Assembly (NCBI GenBank): GCA_021014945.1
Contig: MU266333.1
Span: 124,001 to 188,000, forward strand
Reading direction: 5' to 3'
Origin: Leucogyrophana mollusca
Lineage: Eukaryota; Basidiomycota; Agaricomycetes; Boletales
Length of the DNA: 64,000 bases
The notes under the pieces are model-generated. The model saw only the letters and a list, made by a program, of their open reading frames with translations. It ran no database searches and was not told the origin of the DNA. Numbering within the stretch: position 1 is the stretch's first letter; every line of letters starts with the position of its first letter. Below are positions 44,945-58,913 of this stretch, piece after piece. Both the position numbers and the translations under genes were made by a program.

Positions 44945-45412
44945 ACCCTCGACAAATCTCCTTGGGCTTTCTGCTGATCTGAGATAAAGTGTAACATAAC
45001 CCGGTCCCACCTATCCTCGGTTGTATCATCGAACATCTCCGTTGTTTTCGTTCATTTCATGGTAGCATCATCCCTCTATCCCCATCACCAACACCCACCC
45101 ATTGCATTTCAACCTGCGTTGCTTCATACATTTATTTGTTGAGCCGCATCTTGTACAATTAGTAGACGAAGTGCCCCCCCCCAAGCCCCCTCGCATTAGA
45201 GACACGACTCAACTCGTGTCTCTGGGCTCTGGAAATAATGATGCGATTTTTATTGATAACTTGGACGCTGAACGATACGTACTGAGGCCACCCGAGCGCG
45301 TGAATTATTATAAGACGCGGACTTGGTGGAGCGTTACTCGCCGAATACGCCACCTGCCAGCAATGTGGCTGCAACACTCAGTCAACGTTTTATCCTTGCC
45401 TTGCTCTTTACC
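44945..45412. other. intergenic, SEC14 promoter
   Basis: Contains a C-rich run (CCCCCCCCCCAAGCCCCC, from about 45174) and no recognised gene. Both flanking genes are on the plus strand. Confidence 0.4.
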
Positions 45413-46517
45413 ATGTCCACCACCGAACCCGCCAGCGTCAGCCCTCTTCCAGAAGGCATCACAGACCCCAATTACAAGCCTCTGAAAGGGCGCCTGGGTA
45501 ATCTGGACATCCCGCAGCAACATGCTCTCGACACCCTGAAGAAGCAGCTCCAAGATGAGGGGCATTTCGTGCCAGAGAGGATGGATGATGCGACGCTGCT
45601 AAGGCATGTCTTTTGCTTATTCTGCGAGAGGCGTACCGCCAATCGATCGGTTCTCTGCGTTTCAGAGCGGTCACTGATGGCTGTTGATGTTGGCGAGCGT
45701 TGCATGTTGACTATGATTATAGATTCTTGAGAGCGCGCAAGTTCGATGTCCCCAAGGCAAAGGCGATGCTACTGTCTGCGGAGCAATGGCGAAAAGACTT
45801 CAAGGTCGACGACATCGTGAGGTACATACTCCACCTTGGTTGATCTCGCGATGAACCACTGATTGTCGCGTGATCAGCAACTTCGATTTCAAGGAGAAGG
45901 AAGAGGTGGATAAATACTATCCCCAGTATTATCACAAGATGGACAAGGTAATTAAAATACGTGCAAACATGTTGTGCTTCCCCGACTAACTCGCTTCGAA
46001 GGATGGGCGGCCAATATACATTGAGCGCCTGGGCAAACTTGACATCAAAGCCCTGTACGCGATCACGACCCAAGAACGTCAGCTCCAGCGGCTCGTGTTC
46101 GAGTACGAAAAGTTCATCTCTGAGCGCCTTCCGGCATGCTCGAAAGCCATCGGACATCCCGTCGAAACTTCTTGCACGATCCTTGATCTCCACAACGTTT
46201 CCCTAACCAACTTCTACCGTGTCAAGGACTATGTCTCCATGGCCGCGTCAATCGGCCAGGACCGCTATCCCGAGTGCATGGGCAAGTTCTACATCATCAA
46301 CGCGCCCTGGGCGTTCTCCGGCGTGTGGTCGCTGATCAAGCCGTGGCTGGATGAGGTGACAGTATCGAAGATTGACATATTGGGGAGCGGGTATAAGGAT
46401 AAGCTCTTGGCGCAGATCCCAGCTGAGAACTTGCCGAAGGAGTTTGGCGGCACTTGTCAGTGCTCTGGTGGTGGATGCTCGCTGAGCGATGCTGGTCCAT
46501 GGAACCCAGAAGAGTAG
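45413..46517 (+). CDS. SEC14: SEC14 phosphatidylinositol/phosphatidylcholine transfer protein
   Basis: SEC14 exchanges PI and PC and primes PI4P synthesis at the trans-Golgi. The start is the ATG at 45413 (MSTTEPASVSPLPEGITDPN). The CRAL-TRIO N domain follows (LGNLDIPQQHALDTLKKQLQ, then FLRARKFDVPKAKAMLLSAE after an intron), then FDFKEKEEVDKYYPQYYHKM. The lipid-binding domain reads DGRPIYIERLGKLDIKALYA, CTILDLHNVSLTNFYRVKDY, YPECMGKFYIINAPWAFSGV, WSLIKPWLDEVTVSKIDILG and ENLPKEFGGTCQCSGGGCSL. TAG is at 46515-46517. Length is about 290 residues, close to yeast Sec14. Four introns, none breaking the frame. Confidence 0.93.
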
Positions 46518-47058
46518 AATGAGCACCAAGGAATTTCATAGGTTTAGTTAGATGTCATCATCATCGTGGACTTGCTCTCGCGGTAATCTACATGTATACT
46601 TAATGGGTTGTCGTCTGAGCACCATGATCATACGTCTCGTTATTCGTTGATCCTTCTCCTTCTCCACGGGTAGTTCACCTTTGTTTGAGTTCGAGAGCAG
46701 CGGTGCACAGACAGTGACCCCTCTTCCCATTGCCGTAGTACTGTGGCCTCCGCGCCCACCACATCTGAAGTACACACGACTTCAGCGCTTCACCCCACTG
46801 GAAGCCAGCGGTTTCCATAGTTCTATCAAAAGCATCCATACAAATGGTCAATGATCAATCGATCATTCCCTATCATCTTACTTGTAGAGTGAAGAACGAG
46901 TACGACTGGCAGAATTTGACTATGCGAGTATTATAATATTCATAACGAAAAATCTACAGGAGCGTGTAAAATGCAATTAGTGGATATATATGGAGAGATC
47001 ATGCAATAGATGTGGGTGAGTAGACGTTAGTAGGGGCGACGGCTTAGTGCCATTCTCA
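46518..47058. other. convergent 3' flanks, AT-rich
   Basis: Between SEC14 (+) and the F-box gene (-). AT-rich around 46920-46990 (GGATATATATGGAG). No gene is seen. Confidence 0.5.
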
Positions 47059-50000
47059 CTAAATAGCTGAACCATAATGGGTGTCCGGCATTGCCTGTGA
47101 GACTTGGTGCCTACAGACGATCAGATCCCAATTGTCAGACATTTGTACGGGCTTGGAGGGAATGAAAGGGACGCACTTCATTTTTAGATGGCTGCGCACC
47201 CCCTCGAGGATGAAGCGACGGTGACTGTTAGGGCATAGCTTGCAGGTGAAGTCGCCGGTGTTCTTGCCAGACTGCGGGGGCGGGACAGGGCATCGAACTG
47301 GCTGAATTGGAGGACGAATCATGTGATTGGCAAAGAAGAAGTCGATATTCTCTACAGGTTCAAGGATATCATGCCTGTACATAACGGTGATCGGCGCGTT
47401 TTGATAGACGGTGACTTTTGACTTACTCTGTAAGATGATGGATGATCTCGTCCCTTGTCACCTGCTGAAGCAGGTGGGCGGGACAGTGATTACAGCACCA
47501 CGCATTGTAGGGGGCAGCGGGATCTTTCTCCTTGGCCTCTAAGTTTCTGACTTCGATGAGTTGCTCAGCGCCCAAGACCTCCAGATTTGGCTGCGGGTGA
47601 CTAGAGTCGTGCTCATGCATGAAATGAAAGACCTGAAGCATCATCTGTCAAAGTCCTAGTGATGATAGCGAGGTGAATAACCCACGTATTCCCGCCAAGT
47701 AAGCGCAAAGCGATACCATCGACCATAATATTTTACCGTCGAACAGGACATGCAGAAGAGTCGCGGAGAGTGCAGATCAAGATCACCAGGAACGGTGCTC
47801 CGCAAGTCTAGTTGTAACAATGTGACGATGGACCGTGCCGCTTGAGACGCGCGTGTGCTGAACGTCAGACCTGTGTACATATGTTTCCGCTGTGGGAATG
47901 AGCCGGAGAAGGATGGTAGTTGCCATGCCCATGCGTATCCGTCACACGAAAAACACTTGTGTGTTCTAGCTTCCACCCAACCGAATAGGGGAGTGGCATA
48001 GACAGCTTGGCGACCTGTCGACTGCCGTTTGTTCGAGCAGTGCTCTTTCAAACAAATAAAAACAGACGACACGAGGTTAAGATCCATACCATTCGCATTA
48101 GGTCGGGAATGGTCGTCTAGCTGCGCCAACATAGCATGTTGTTTCTGCGCAGTCCAGCGGTCGACAATGGGTGCAAGCTCTTGTAAAACTTCGGAGCAAG
48201 TTTTCTCGCTGAGAGGTGCGGGAGAGGGATCGTCGATCAGCATAGCGAACTCAGGGAACTTGTATAAATCTATGTCCCATGGCATATGCGCCCATTGCTT
48301 GGGCGGTATATTGGATCGAAGAAAGTCGCAATATACCTCTGAAATGAGGCACTGTCGGGACTTGAGAAGTTCCTGTCGCTCATCGATCAAACGTCGGGCC
48401 TTGTGGGAGGCGACCTTCTTCTCTAAAGTAGGGCGCATGCGAAGCCAGCCTACAAAAAATCAATAGTTCACTCATAGCTGTATGGGATAAAGCACAAGAC
48501 TTACGAGAATCGGTGACGTCCTTGGATAGATCCGGGTAATCATAGATATGGATTCTGTCAATATCTACGCTCTCGTGGCCAAGTTCCAACAAGCGGCTCC
48601 GGATTCTGTGAGATGGATAGTATCAGTGGACGACTGTATGTTTTCCACCAGTGCGGCCACATACAGAGCTTTGTTCGCCTCACAAAGCTTAACGAAATCA
48701 GCCTTATGACGTTTGGCAACGTCCGCAATCCACTGCTTGCAAATTTCCGTGTGCTGCCCTGCCATCAGTTCTCTCTACACTAAGATAATACAGTCCAACA
48801 GCCCACCTTCACGCACTGTGCGACAAATCTCACTCTGGATGCCTTAAAATCCTCTAGAGCTTGCTTCGCGCCTATTTTCTGCATATGGACGTCCTCTTGA
48901 TATTGACCAATCTCTTGGGAAATGGCGTAGATGTCGTCTTCCCAGAAGAATCTGCTATCACTGGCGTGACCGTGGGACCGACCACCGACTAAGAAGGCTT
49001 AGGTGAAAGGGGTAAAGACTCGCGGAGGAGCACTTACAGTTGGTATAAGGAATAAGGTCCATCAGGGCTTTATCAAAGTCGGGGAACTTTTCGGAAAATG
49101 TGACAGAGCGCACGAGCCTAAATTTGAGCGTGAGCAAGCACAAGCAAAAATGAAATAACAAAGAATTAGGGAGACTTTTTCTTTCGACAAGCATTGCATG
49201 CCCTACGTCGAATCCCGAAGTCTGCTTTCTGGACACCCGTAACACCGCATTCCTGGGTAGTATTTAGTTGATGTATGATGCGAACCGAGCCGCTGGACCT
49301 ACTTGGCAACGAGCGCGAGCGAAAAGGAGGTTGGCCCATTGAGGTTCCGATAGATCAGGAGGGCAGTCAGGAACGTCGCCGTGACCCTCTCGTGCAGCTT
49401 TCCAAATTGACGTGGCCTTACGGGACATCAACATATCCCGTATGGCCCTGTTGGTCTGACTAAGGCGCAATAGATCGAGGGGCGATAGAAAACTTAGAAC
49501 CTGCGCAAGTGAGAAACAAAGAAAAGCCGACACCATGCTACCTTACCTCATACAGGATATCGAGCGGCATTGTTAGAAGAATAGTCAAGTCGGACTTCTT
49601 CTTGCCGTTAATGTTAGTTTCACTCGTGGCGCGAACGGCATTGCGCTTGGCCCGCTTGCGCGGGGGCTCCTCTTCGCGTGCTATGACTTGTTGATCAAAT
49701 CTGGCGACAGAAACAGGAGAAACGTCTACAAGACTCACGAGTACCGTATTCGCTATCCGAGTCGCTGTCGGTTTGGTCGTCTGTCGAAGGAGACTCATAT
49801 TCGCTTCCACTGTCGTCCCAAATGCCCGTCGAAAAGGGGTAGTAGGCGACGCGAGCTACAATACCAACACCCGTCTCGTCCTCTTCATCTTCGTCATCTT
49901 CATCTTCTTCGTCTTCGTCTTCGAAGTCTGTCCAAGGAGACTCATACCCACCCAAAGCGACGTAGCCCTCAAAATCGACGTAGCCCTCAAAATCGACGTA

Positions 50001-50114
50001 GCCCTCAAAATCGACTGAGCCACCGCCCGTCGTTGCATGTTCTTCGGAGTCTGCGCGTTGCTCCTGGGGAGCAGGCACCTGCAACCTGTTCGACTGACAG
50101 GAAGTGGCCAACAT
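47059..50114 (-). CDS. F-box protein with acidic N-terminus
   Basis: F-box proteins recruit substrates to SCF ubiquitin ligases. The first ATG in the frame is at 50112-50114 (MLATSCQSNRLQVPAPQEQR); the frame stays open further upstream, so an extra 5' exon is possible. An acidic region carries three VDFEGY repeats and DEDEEDEDDEDEEDE. After an intron comes a basic patch, PPRKRAKRNAVR, a possible nuclear signal. The F-box follows as MPLDILYE-VLSFLSPLDLLR and LSQTNRAIRDMLMSRKATSI, then WKAAREGHGDVPDCPPDLSE, the block that typifies the mushroom F-box family. The rest is helical with several Cys/His pairs (CNHCPAH; CKLCPNSHRRF) and ends HQVSQAMPDTHYGSAI. About ten exons. Substrate unknown. Confidence 0.82.
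49961..50014. repeat. three perfect 18 bp tandem repeats (VDFEGY units)
   Basis: CGTAGCCCTCAAAATCGA occurs three times without mismatch, inside the F-box gene and in frame. A degenerate fourth unit lies to the left (VALGGY in the protein). Perfect identity implies recent expansion, so length may vary between strains. Confidence 0.95.
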
Positions 50115-50386
50115 GAGGTCTTCCCAACTCAAGCTGCCGTCAATGGTTTCAGTGGCAGAAGGTGACAATGAACACTTCTAACAAACAAGGCGAAGAGGAA
50201 GAGGAATAGTCGGTTTCTGAAATGGGTCGCGTCCGTCCAAGTTGCCACGTGACCACAAGGTGCAGTTAGCCAAATGATTCCCATTCACATCCACAGACCC
50301 CAAGTCCCGAGGATGATTCAGAAGCTCAAGGTAGGTATAAGCTGGTGCAAAACATTACAGGACAATATATTTTAAATTACATCACT

Positions 50387-52994
50387 TTAAACAACTTCGA
50401 TTTGGCTGGCCTCCCCCATCCTTACCCATACGCCATCCTAAATCAAAACATGAGTAACCAGAAGGAGAGGGCGGTGAGGCGCACACGTACACGAGCATAC
50501 ATGGTAAGGTGTCCTTTGAATATCACTTTCTCAATGGCCTTGCGCCCAGACGCTTTAGCCCACTCTGCAGGGGGAGCCGTCTGAGTATCGGTGGCCAATG
50601 ACACAGACGAGAACGCCTGGAGAAGGCGAACGAGGAAGAATGATACTTCACTGTAAGCGAACTGGGTCCAAATGTTACTTTCTGGACCAATCTGAGCGGA
50701 TAGACAGCCCTACCTGCTGTCCAAGACAAATTCTGGGCCCGGCATTGAAAGGGACAAAAATAAAGGGGTTTTTTGTCAAGTATTTGTGCAGACGCTCGTC
50801 GAGGAACCTGTCTGGGTCAAACTCCTCCGCTACGAGAGTATTCAGCGAATGGATCTCCTGATATCCGGTGTGGTAAACGTACCATCTGGACCCCATAGAT
50901 CTTTTCTGCGATGCATCAAGAATACAGAATAAGGAGTTCTATGAGCGTAGGAGTGAGCGTTTAAAAAGGCGAAGGTAGTGAATACATCTACCTGGTGTTC
51001 GGGGGGATGTAAATTGGCTTTCCGCCATTGACAGAGGGCCAGACAACTGGCTCGGTGCTTGTCCTAGAAAAAAAAATTGAAATTTAAGCACGTACCCCCT
51101 GGCAAGTTGACCCTCGCATTGCGTACCTCGCGTTGAAAGGACTAGTAGGGGTCGGGTCAGAATAATCGCGGTATGAAGAAAAGCTACTACTCACACAGGG
51201 GGGTACAACCTCAGCGTCTCTAAAATAGACACTGTGTGTAAATACAGCATGTAACACGTTGCACAACCTCGAACGCACCGTTGATCACTGCTCGCATGTA
51301 TTTCATATCCCGCATGTCATCATAGGTTGGTCTCCTGGAACTGCCGATCTTGCTGAGGATTTCCTCTCGCAGACGACGGAGAACTTCCGGGTGCTGAGAC
51401 AGCATGTAAACCACAAACGTCAAAGTTCCGGCCGTCTGATCTCAATCATGAGCTTTGGTGAATAGACAGTACACAGCGAATACCAATTCACCGTATCACG
51501 GCCTGCGATCATGATATTGAGAATCTCATCACGAATTACAATGGGATCTGCGACGGTCGATGAGCAATAATTAACTCCGGGGAGTATTGACATACCCTCC
51601 GTGTAATTCACTAAGTGGTCGAGGAGGGTCTCTCCTTCCTTGACCTCCCTATCCCTAGCATCAGGATTAGTCGAGATGCTTTCCTTCATTTCCTTTTTCT
51701 TCCGTAGCGCTTCGTTGAGAATGGGATCAATGAATTTGTAGCACACATTCATGTGCTTCTTAATATTATCGCTCCAGAACTCGGCCAGCCGCCAGGAAGT
51801 GCCGAAGCGCCCTCGGTATGCTGCTGCAATCTGGGCCTCTGCGAAGGCGTGGGCGAAGACATTGGCAGGGTGGTTCTCGAAAGCTACGGATTTCGACAGT
51901 GGTGACGATGGGGGATATACGAGTCCAGCCGATAGTGAGCACACATCTCGTCCGAAAAGGAACTCGGTTGCCGAGTCGAGGGTGAACCGAGAGACCATAT
52001 CCTGGAAGTCAACGGGATACCCCTCTCTTAGCCTGCTTTTCGTTTGGCTGATCGCGTCCTCAGCATGCTTTTCGAAGATATCAAAGTGACTGATGCGGTC
52101 TTTACTGAAGAATGGGCGGGTCATCGAACGGTGAAATCTGCATGGTTGTGTCCTCAGGTGAGTGAACCCGTTCCAAATCAAACCTTCAAAACTTACTTCC
52201 ACATATCACCTGAGCAGACACGGACAACATGTGGTAAGGACATGTGCACTAGAACGGGCGATATGCAGTACTGACCATCGGAATTGAAGACGCCGGTGCC
52301 CAGCAACGAATTCACTTGATCCCAGAACAATGGCCCTGTTATACTGTCAATACCAAAGGTGATACAGCTATTGGGACTATCGCTACCTTTTGCGAATGAG
52401 TTAAATTTCGTCGCGAGGATGGCCTGAAGATTTCGTTAGCTCACATCAAAAGAGCATCGGAGAACTATACTACCTTGATGTTTTCTGGTTCGGTGGTGAA
52501 GATCTACACACTGGGTAAGCAAGACTGATGAATGTAAGGATCGCGGAAATACCAACTCTATTTTCGAAGAGCGTTCTGACAATCACAGTAGTGCCATGAA
52601 TTTCTATCTCTTTGGCCATGTTGTCACCTAGAAACTTTGTTGATTTGAATGTGAAGATACGAACTGGTGTCCACGTACCCATGTAACCATTCTTGAAGTT
52701 CCCAACGGACCTGGCAAGAATATCAAGACCGCCAGGCCACCTACTGTGGACTCGCGGGGCAAGAACTGCTCCCTGGGCAGCTGCCTGCCGCTTATCGTTG
52801 TACTCGGTGTATAGGACTCTGGTTGTGAAAGCCAGAGGAAGAGATAGGAGATAGGCGGGGATGTGAAGCCCCTCTGGAATCGATATCCCAAGGACAGCCT
52901 GCAACAACCGAACAGTGCAATACACCAGGGCAGCTGGGAGAAGAAAGCGAGGGAGGGTCTGCGCAAGATAGACGATTCCAGGAGGTATTTCCAT
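50387..52994 (-). CDS. cytochrome P450 monooxygenase, CYP63-like
   Basis: A haem-thiolate monooxygenase of about 590 residues, anchored by an N-terminal helix ([39 protein letters not shown]). Key motifs are intact. The C-helix region reads [20 protein letters not shown]; the I-helix is [20 protein letters not shown], restored by splicing. The K-helix [12 protein letters not shown] carries ExxR, followed by [15 protein letters not shown]. The haem loop is [20 protein letters not shown] with the cysteine ligand. The C-terminus joins across an intron as [22 protein letters not shown], and TAA is at 50387-50389. CYP63 enzymes of white-rot fungi oxidise alkanes, alkylphenols and polyaromatics; the substrate here is not known. 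More than ten introns, no disruption seen. Confidence 0.88.
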
Positions 52995-55197
52995 GATTGC
53001 TATGAGATGTAGGTTAGTAATTGGAGTTGACACCGACCCTACTTGGCAGCAAGGTTATATAGAAATATTCCAGATTCACATGTGAGTGCAAGTTCCCCGC
53101 AACAGTGATGGGAACTTTGGAGTTACAGCCGGAGATGACACAAGACCTCGTCGTTTGAGACCGATGGGAAAGAACGAGTTAGATCGGCCGGCAGAAATAG
53201 TATACAAAGCGCCCATTCATTTGCCGCGGCAGCTGACGAAAACCAACGGCGTTAGACTGCGGAACGTACCTCTTCCTCTAACGACCCGGTTTGACATATC
53301 ATCTATGCCTCATACTTACTTTCGCGCCGACGGGATGTCCATGGGACATCAAACGTGGACCGGCGAAGAAATCCCCGAAAGCAATTCATATCGCTGAGAC
53401 TGTCAGCGACCACCTGCATGTCTCAACTCCGGCACTGGAGTACTTGAACAACAGCAACACACCTTATAGCTGACACTGGCTGCACCGGCAATTCAAGGCT
53501 CAAGCTGGGTAATGGTTTAGAAGCAACCAGTCAAGTCTGTCAAGATGCACTGGCGCCACGTAACGAAGAAGTGCTTGCATAACGGCACCAGAATTGTAAG
53601 TGCATGACGTGCCACCACTTGAGCTGAAACTTAGGTACTACCTATCGTTTGACCACTTATGTGTCACTCATCGTTGGGCTCAGCCTCAAGCTAGGATAGC
53701 ACTGTCATCATTGTGAGTATGGCGCTGTGATAAGGGGGATCGCCGTTGGAGCTCAACAAAGTAACCACGGGATATGCACGCTTGCGGGCAGCCCGGAGTG
53801 TTCGGAGGTTCATCTAAGGCGGGAGTTTTCATTGGTAGGTCGTGCAAGACACGCTAAAGGTCTCTGGGCTCATCGTTCTATTGACGGTCCGCCTATAGTT
53901 AATACGCGGTTATCCCCTGTGCGGCCATGGCACAGCCTACCTATTTCGCGATGGTGCTCGGATCCTACTACTGGCCGCTTTAACTCACAAATACAACCGC
54001 CATCCCGTAGCCTCTTTCGCCGGCCACACCGTGGCTGGCATCCAAAGCGACCTTCTCTTTGCCAATCCAGTCTGGTTAGTAATAAATAATCGCGGCCGCA
54101 TCCCACGGACATCCAGACGCGGCGAGTTCTCAACCCCAGTCGTCTGCGGAAATATTTCGATGGGGATTCCAAGTCGACGGTATTTTTCGGAAGGGCTCAA
54201 CGCCGTTGCTCCCAAAATGCTGAACACTGGACTACGATCACCAGATGAAGGTATGTGAACATTCGGCCGGCGGTAAAGGACCATACGGTTACCGATGTTG
54301 TTGGCGTTCGCGCGAAAGGTATCGCAAACACCTCTAGCTCGCCCCGTCCTTACCGGGAAACGGTGAGCATTGGCGAATTGTGGCTATCGGGGTCTTCTCT
54401 TACCTGCCAGTGGCGTTTCATCTGGTCAGGACCCAGATCCCTCCGCGGGAATGTTAAATCTAAAATGCCTTGGCATTCTGTCCGGTTGATAAAGGACCGC
54501 CAAACTACCATGGCTGACGGACTTACATATTTTCGGCCTTGCCCGGAACGATGCAAGCCGCCCGCCGTCTGTGTCAGAATGCAGCAGAGCACCGGGCGAT
54601 ATGAGTTCCCCCGCGGCCCGCCAGCGTTCCCTTCTGTCTGAGTGGCGCTGTGACGAATTCCGAAGGATGAGGTCCACGGGACATCAGTGGTCGGGTCTTC
54701 TGTACACTAACGGATGTTGGTTGCTTGATATAGCAGCGCGGCCTGGATAGCTTTATGTAGAGGACGGAATAGTGTCTTGCCCTGACGCTCCTGGATAAAC
54801 TGTAGTGCTTAACGAGATCATAAGGGAATGTGATTACTGGCCTTCCTGACTTGGTTGATTCTGTGAATTACTGTCACTCCAGCTGGACTAAAACAAGGAA
54901 TCTTACGGTGAATCCATGACTGGACTTACGACTCGGGGAACGACACTCACAAGGATCACAATCACACAAGGCGTGTATCAGTATCGATTTGTGGTAGAAA
55001 ATTGGAAACGTTTCAGTCATAGCCAGCTGAGGCGGGAGCGTAACAGAGATAGAGTAAAACGCTGAGTGTAACGTATCGGACAGGTTGACCCCCAGCCACG
55101 GGACAGGAATGCAAGGGACGGATGACGAAAGGAAATCAAAATCGCTGTTACTCTACTACATCGAAAACATCTTTTCAGTTGACTACTTCGTGGTCGC
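52995..55197. other. 2.2 kb gene-poor stretch
   Basis: Between the P450 promoter and the actin stop codon. The longest frames (53727-54089 +, 54255-54641 +, 53985-54284 -) lack any recognisable motif and overlap on both strands. It may hold decayed sequence or a non-coding gene, but nothing supports either. Confidence 0.5.
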
Positions 55198-56827
<1,630 letters not shown>

Positions 56828-57440
56828 GGCGATTTATTCGTGAGGGTAATGGGTTGGTGGGTTGGTGTTGTCGAAGAGATGGAGATGGAATTGATGAATG
56901 TCGGAGTAATACGATATATTAGAACTCCGAAGGGGCGGTGTCCGCAGTGCGTATTATTATATAATATTCATCGCTAAGGCGTTGTAAATAATTTATGTAA
57001 ATAACCCGTGGTCGCTGGGCCGGCACCAAAGTCCAGCAACCCCATTTTGTTAAGACATAGCTAGAAGAGAGTAGGTAAAGATACAAGCACCCAGCGTCCA
57101 TGTTGAGCGCAAACAATGACCAGCAACTTACGCGCTACAAGTGTGCTTTGAAACAGCATCAAGCATTGTCCGTGGTATCCCACGCGATGTCAACGGAGTA
57201 TCGTGAATCAACCCGAGCTGCTTCACTGTTCCCATCAGACTCGGGTTCCCGCTGTCGTATTCCGAGGCCTAGTGGATACCTTCGTAGTTCCAGTGCTGCT
57301 GGAACGCTGAGACCATAATAGACGAACAACGACGAGATTGACATATTAGCGCACGAGTCTTGTTACCACTCCTTGCACGCACACAACACCACTCTGCAGG
57401 GCATATATGAGAGCAAGACACGGATGTGGATGACGTCTAT
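56828..57440. promoter_or_regulatory. actin promoter region and gap
   Basis: Upstream flank of actin. A TATATA-like AT-rich segment lies around 56955-57000. No gene is recognised between this and the actin pseudogene. Confidence 0.4.
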
Positions 57441-58209
57441 GGTGAACAATAGCAGGACCGATCTCTTCGTGTTGCTGTTCGAAGCAATACAGGTCCCGGA
57501 AGTGCCAAGATTGATATTGATCCACCATCCAGGCCGAATACTGGCGCAGTGGAGGAGCAACAATCCCGACCTGTTATTCGAAACCGTCTGATCAGTACCG
57601 GCAGTTTCTTGGCCGAAAAAGGCGGGTCGAAAAAAAGGCCGGGAGCACGGAACCGCTCGTTGCCGACAGTGATGATCTGACCATCAGGTAGCTCGTAACG
57701 CTTCTCAAGAGCGGATAATTGCATAATTGACTGCATCTCTGCTCGAAGTCGAGAGTAATATAACATAGTTTCACCTTGATGTCCCGGACAATCTCACGTA
57801 TCACTGTGTACCAAATTCCCGACCAGGCGATCAGTGATGTCGACCCCGGAAGGTCAGGGCGGAGGATGGCACGAGGCAGCGAGAAACTTTCATAGGTAGA
57901 GACAACGCGGGTCACGTCATCTTAAGACCCAGGATAATACCATCGACGCGAGCGAAGGCATCGAAAGAAAGGACGGCTGGAAGGGAGACATAGAAGGCTG
58001 GTTTGTTTCCAATACAACCTGGGCCTTGGGGTTGAGGGGGGCTTCCGTAAGAAAGACTGGCTGCTCCTCGAGACAGAGGTGAAGTTCGTGGTAGAGGGTA
58101 TGGCACCAGATCCTCTCCATGTCATTCCAGCTAGTTCCAGCTGGTCACGATGCCACGCTCGACGGGGTACTTGAGTGTCAAAATTCCCCGCTTCTCCTGT
58201 GCCTCGTCA
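57441..58209 (-). pseudogene. truncated actin pseudogene
   Basis: Actin-like blocks appear in the right order but in shifting frames: [20 protein letters not shown], then [96 protein letters not shown], and near the end [15 protein letters not shown]. The damage includes a duplicated stretch around TSWN with stop codons, several frameshifts, and loss of about 50 residues between FRAP..F and VAPP (the [10 protein letters not shown]...SGGTTMFPG region). The 5' edge coincides with an exon boundary of actin (TGACGAGG after a CAG acceptor), and all upstream exons are missing. The intron at GNER-FRAP is precisely absent. It lies 614 bp upstream of functional actin on the same strand. Confidence 0.85.
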
Positions 58210-58913
58210 CTGAAGGAGAGCTGTTTGACGGGGTGACTTTAGAACACCATTTTGTGGGGAGAACAAGAGGTCCTCTTTTCCGGGGCTTCTACCGCTCTCG
58301 CTAGCAGGTAGTGTGAGTGGCCAATAAGGGGGGCCACATGAACGGGGGTTGCGGCGCGCCACAGTTGGCGGAATTTCCATAACAAGCATCCCAAATGTTT
58401 TTCTCTGGGATTTTCATTTGTTCAGGTAACAGGAGGCACTTTCAGCTTGTTTTCATTGGCATTGCGCAACGAGTAAGGTGAATTACCGCGAAAAGGCTCT
58501 GATCGCGGTGGGGAATAACAAGTCTCAGCAGTAGCAGCCCCAGTTTACTGCAGTATTCCCAGGTGAGGACTCGATAGGACTCCCTTGCAGCATCTGGATC
58601 TGACACCAAAGCCCAATAGTTCAGGTCTGGGTGTAGGTACATATTCACAACAATACCGACAAGAACAGAGACTGCACGGGAACGATATGCCCTTGCTTCC
58701 GAGAGATCAGACAGCTCTGCTCGGAGCTGCAGTCCCATCACGGACGCCGGGTCCTTGCGCTGACAAACCGGCGGACCTTGTCACGGTCGTGCCAGCCTCC
58801 CCGGACCCTGCAATTGCGGTTCGATTGTGACTCTGAGTGACCATCCCGGTTAGTTCTTTCCCTGTACGCTCTTCGAAACTGTACCCGTCACTGTCCGTCC
58901 CTTCGTCGTCCCA
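58210..58913. other. no gene recognised
   Basis: No further actin exons are found upstream of the pseudogene. The right end is the promoter of the next plus-strand gene. Confidence 0.45.

Noticed and set aside
49961..50014. Array-like direct repeats that could suggest CRISPR
   Set aside because: There are no spacers, the units are contiguous and they encode an in-frame peptide repeat in a eukaryotic gene.
53985..54641. Overlapping frames of about 100 codons on both strands
   Set aside because: No motif, no consistent codon bias and no splice logic; frames of this length arise by chance.
57100..57318. Frame at 57100-57318 as a separate gene next to actin
   Set aside because: It lies in the actin upstream region with no recognisable pattern and stops quickly in all splice variants tried.
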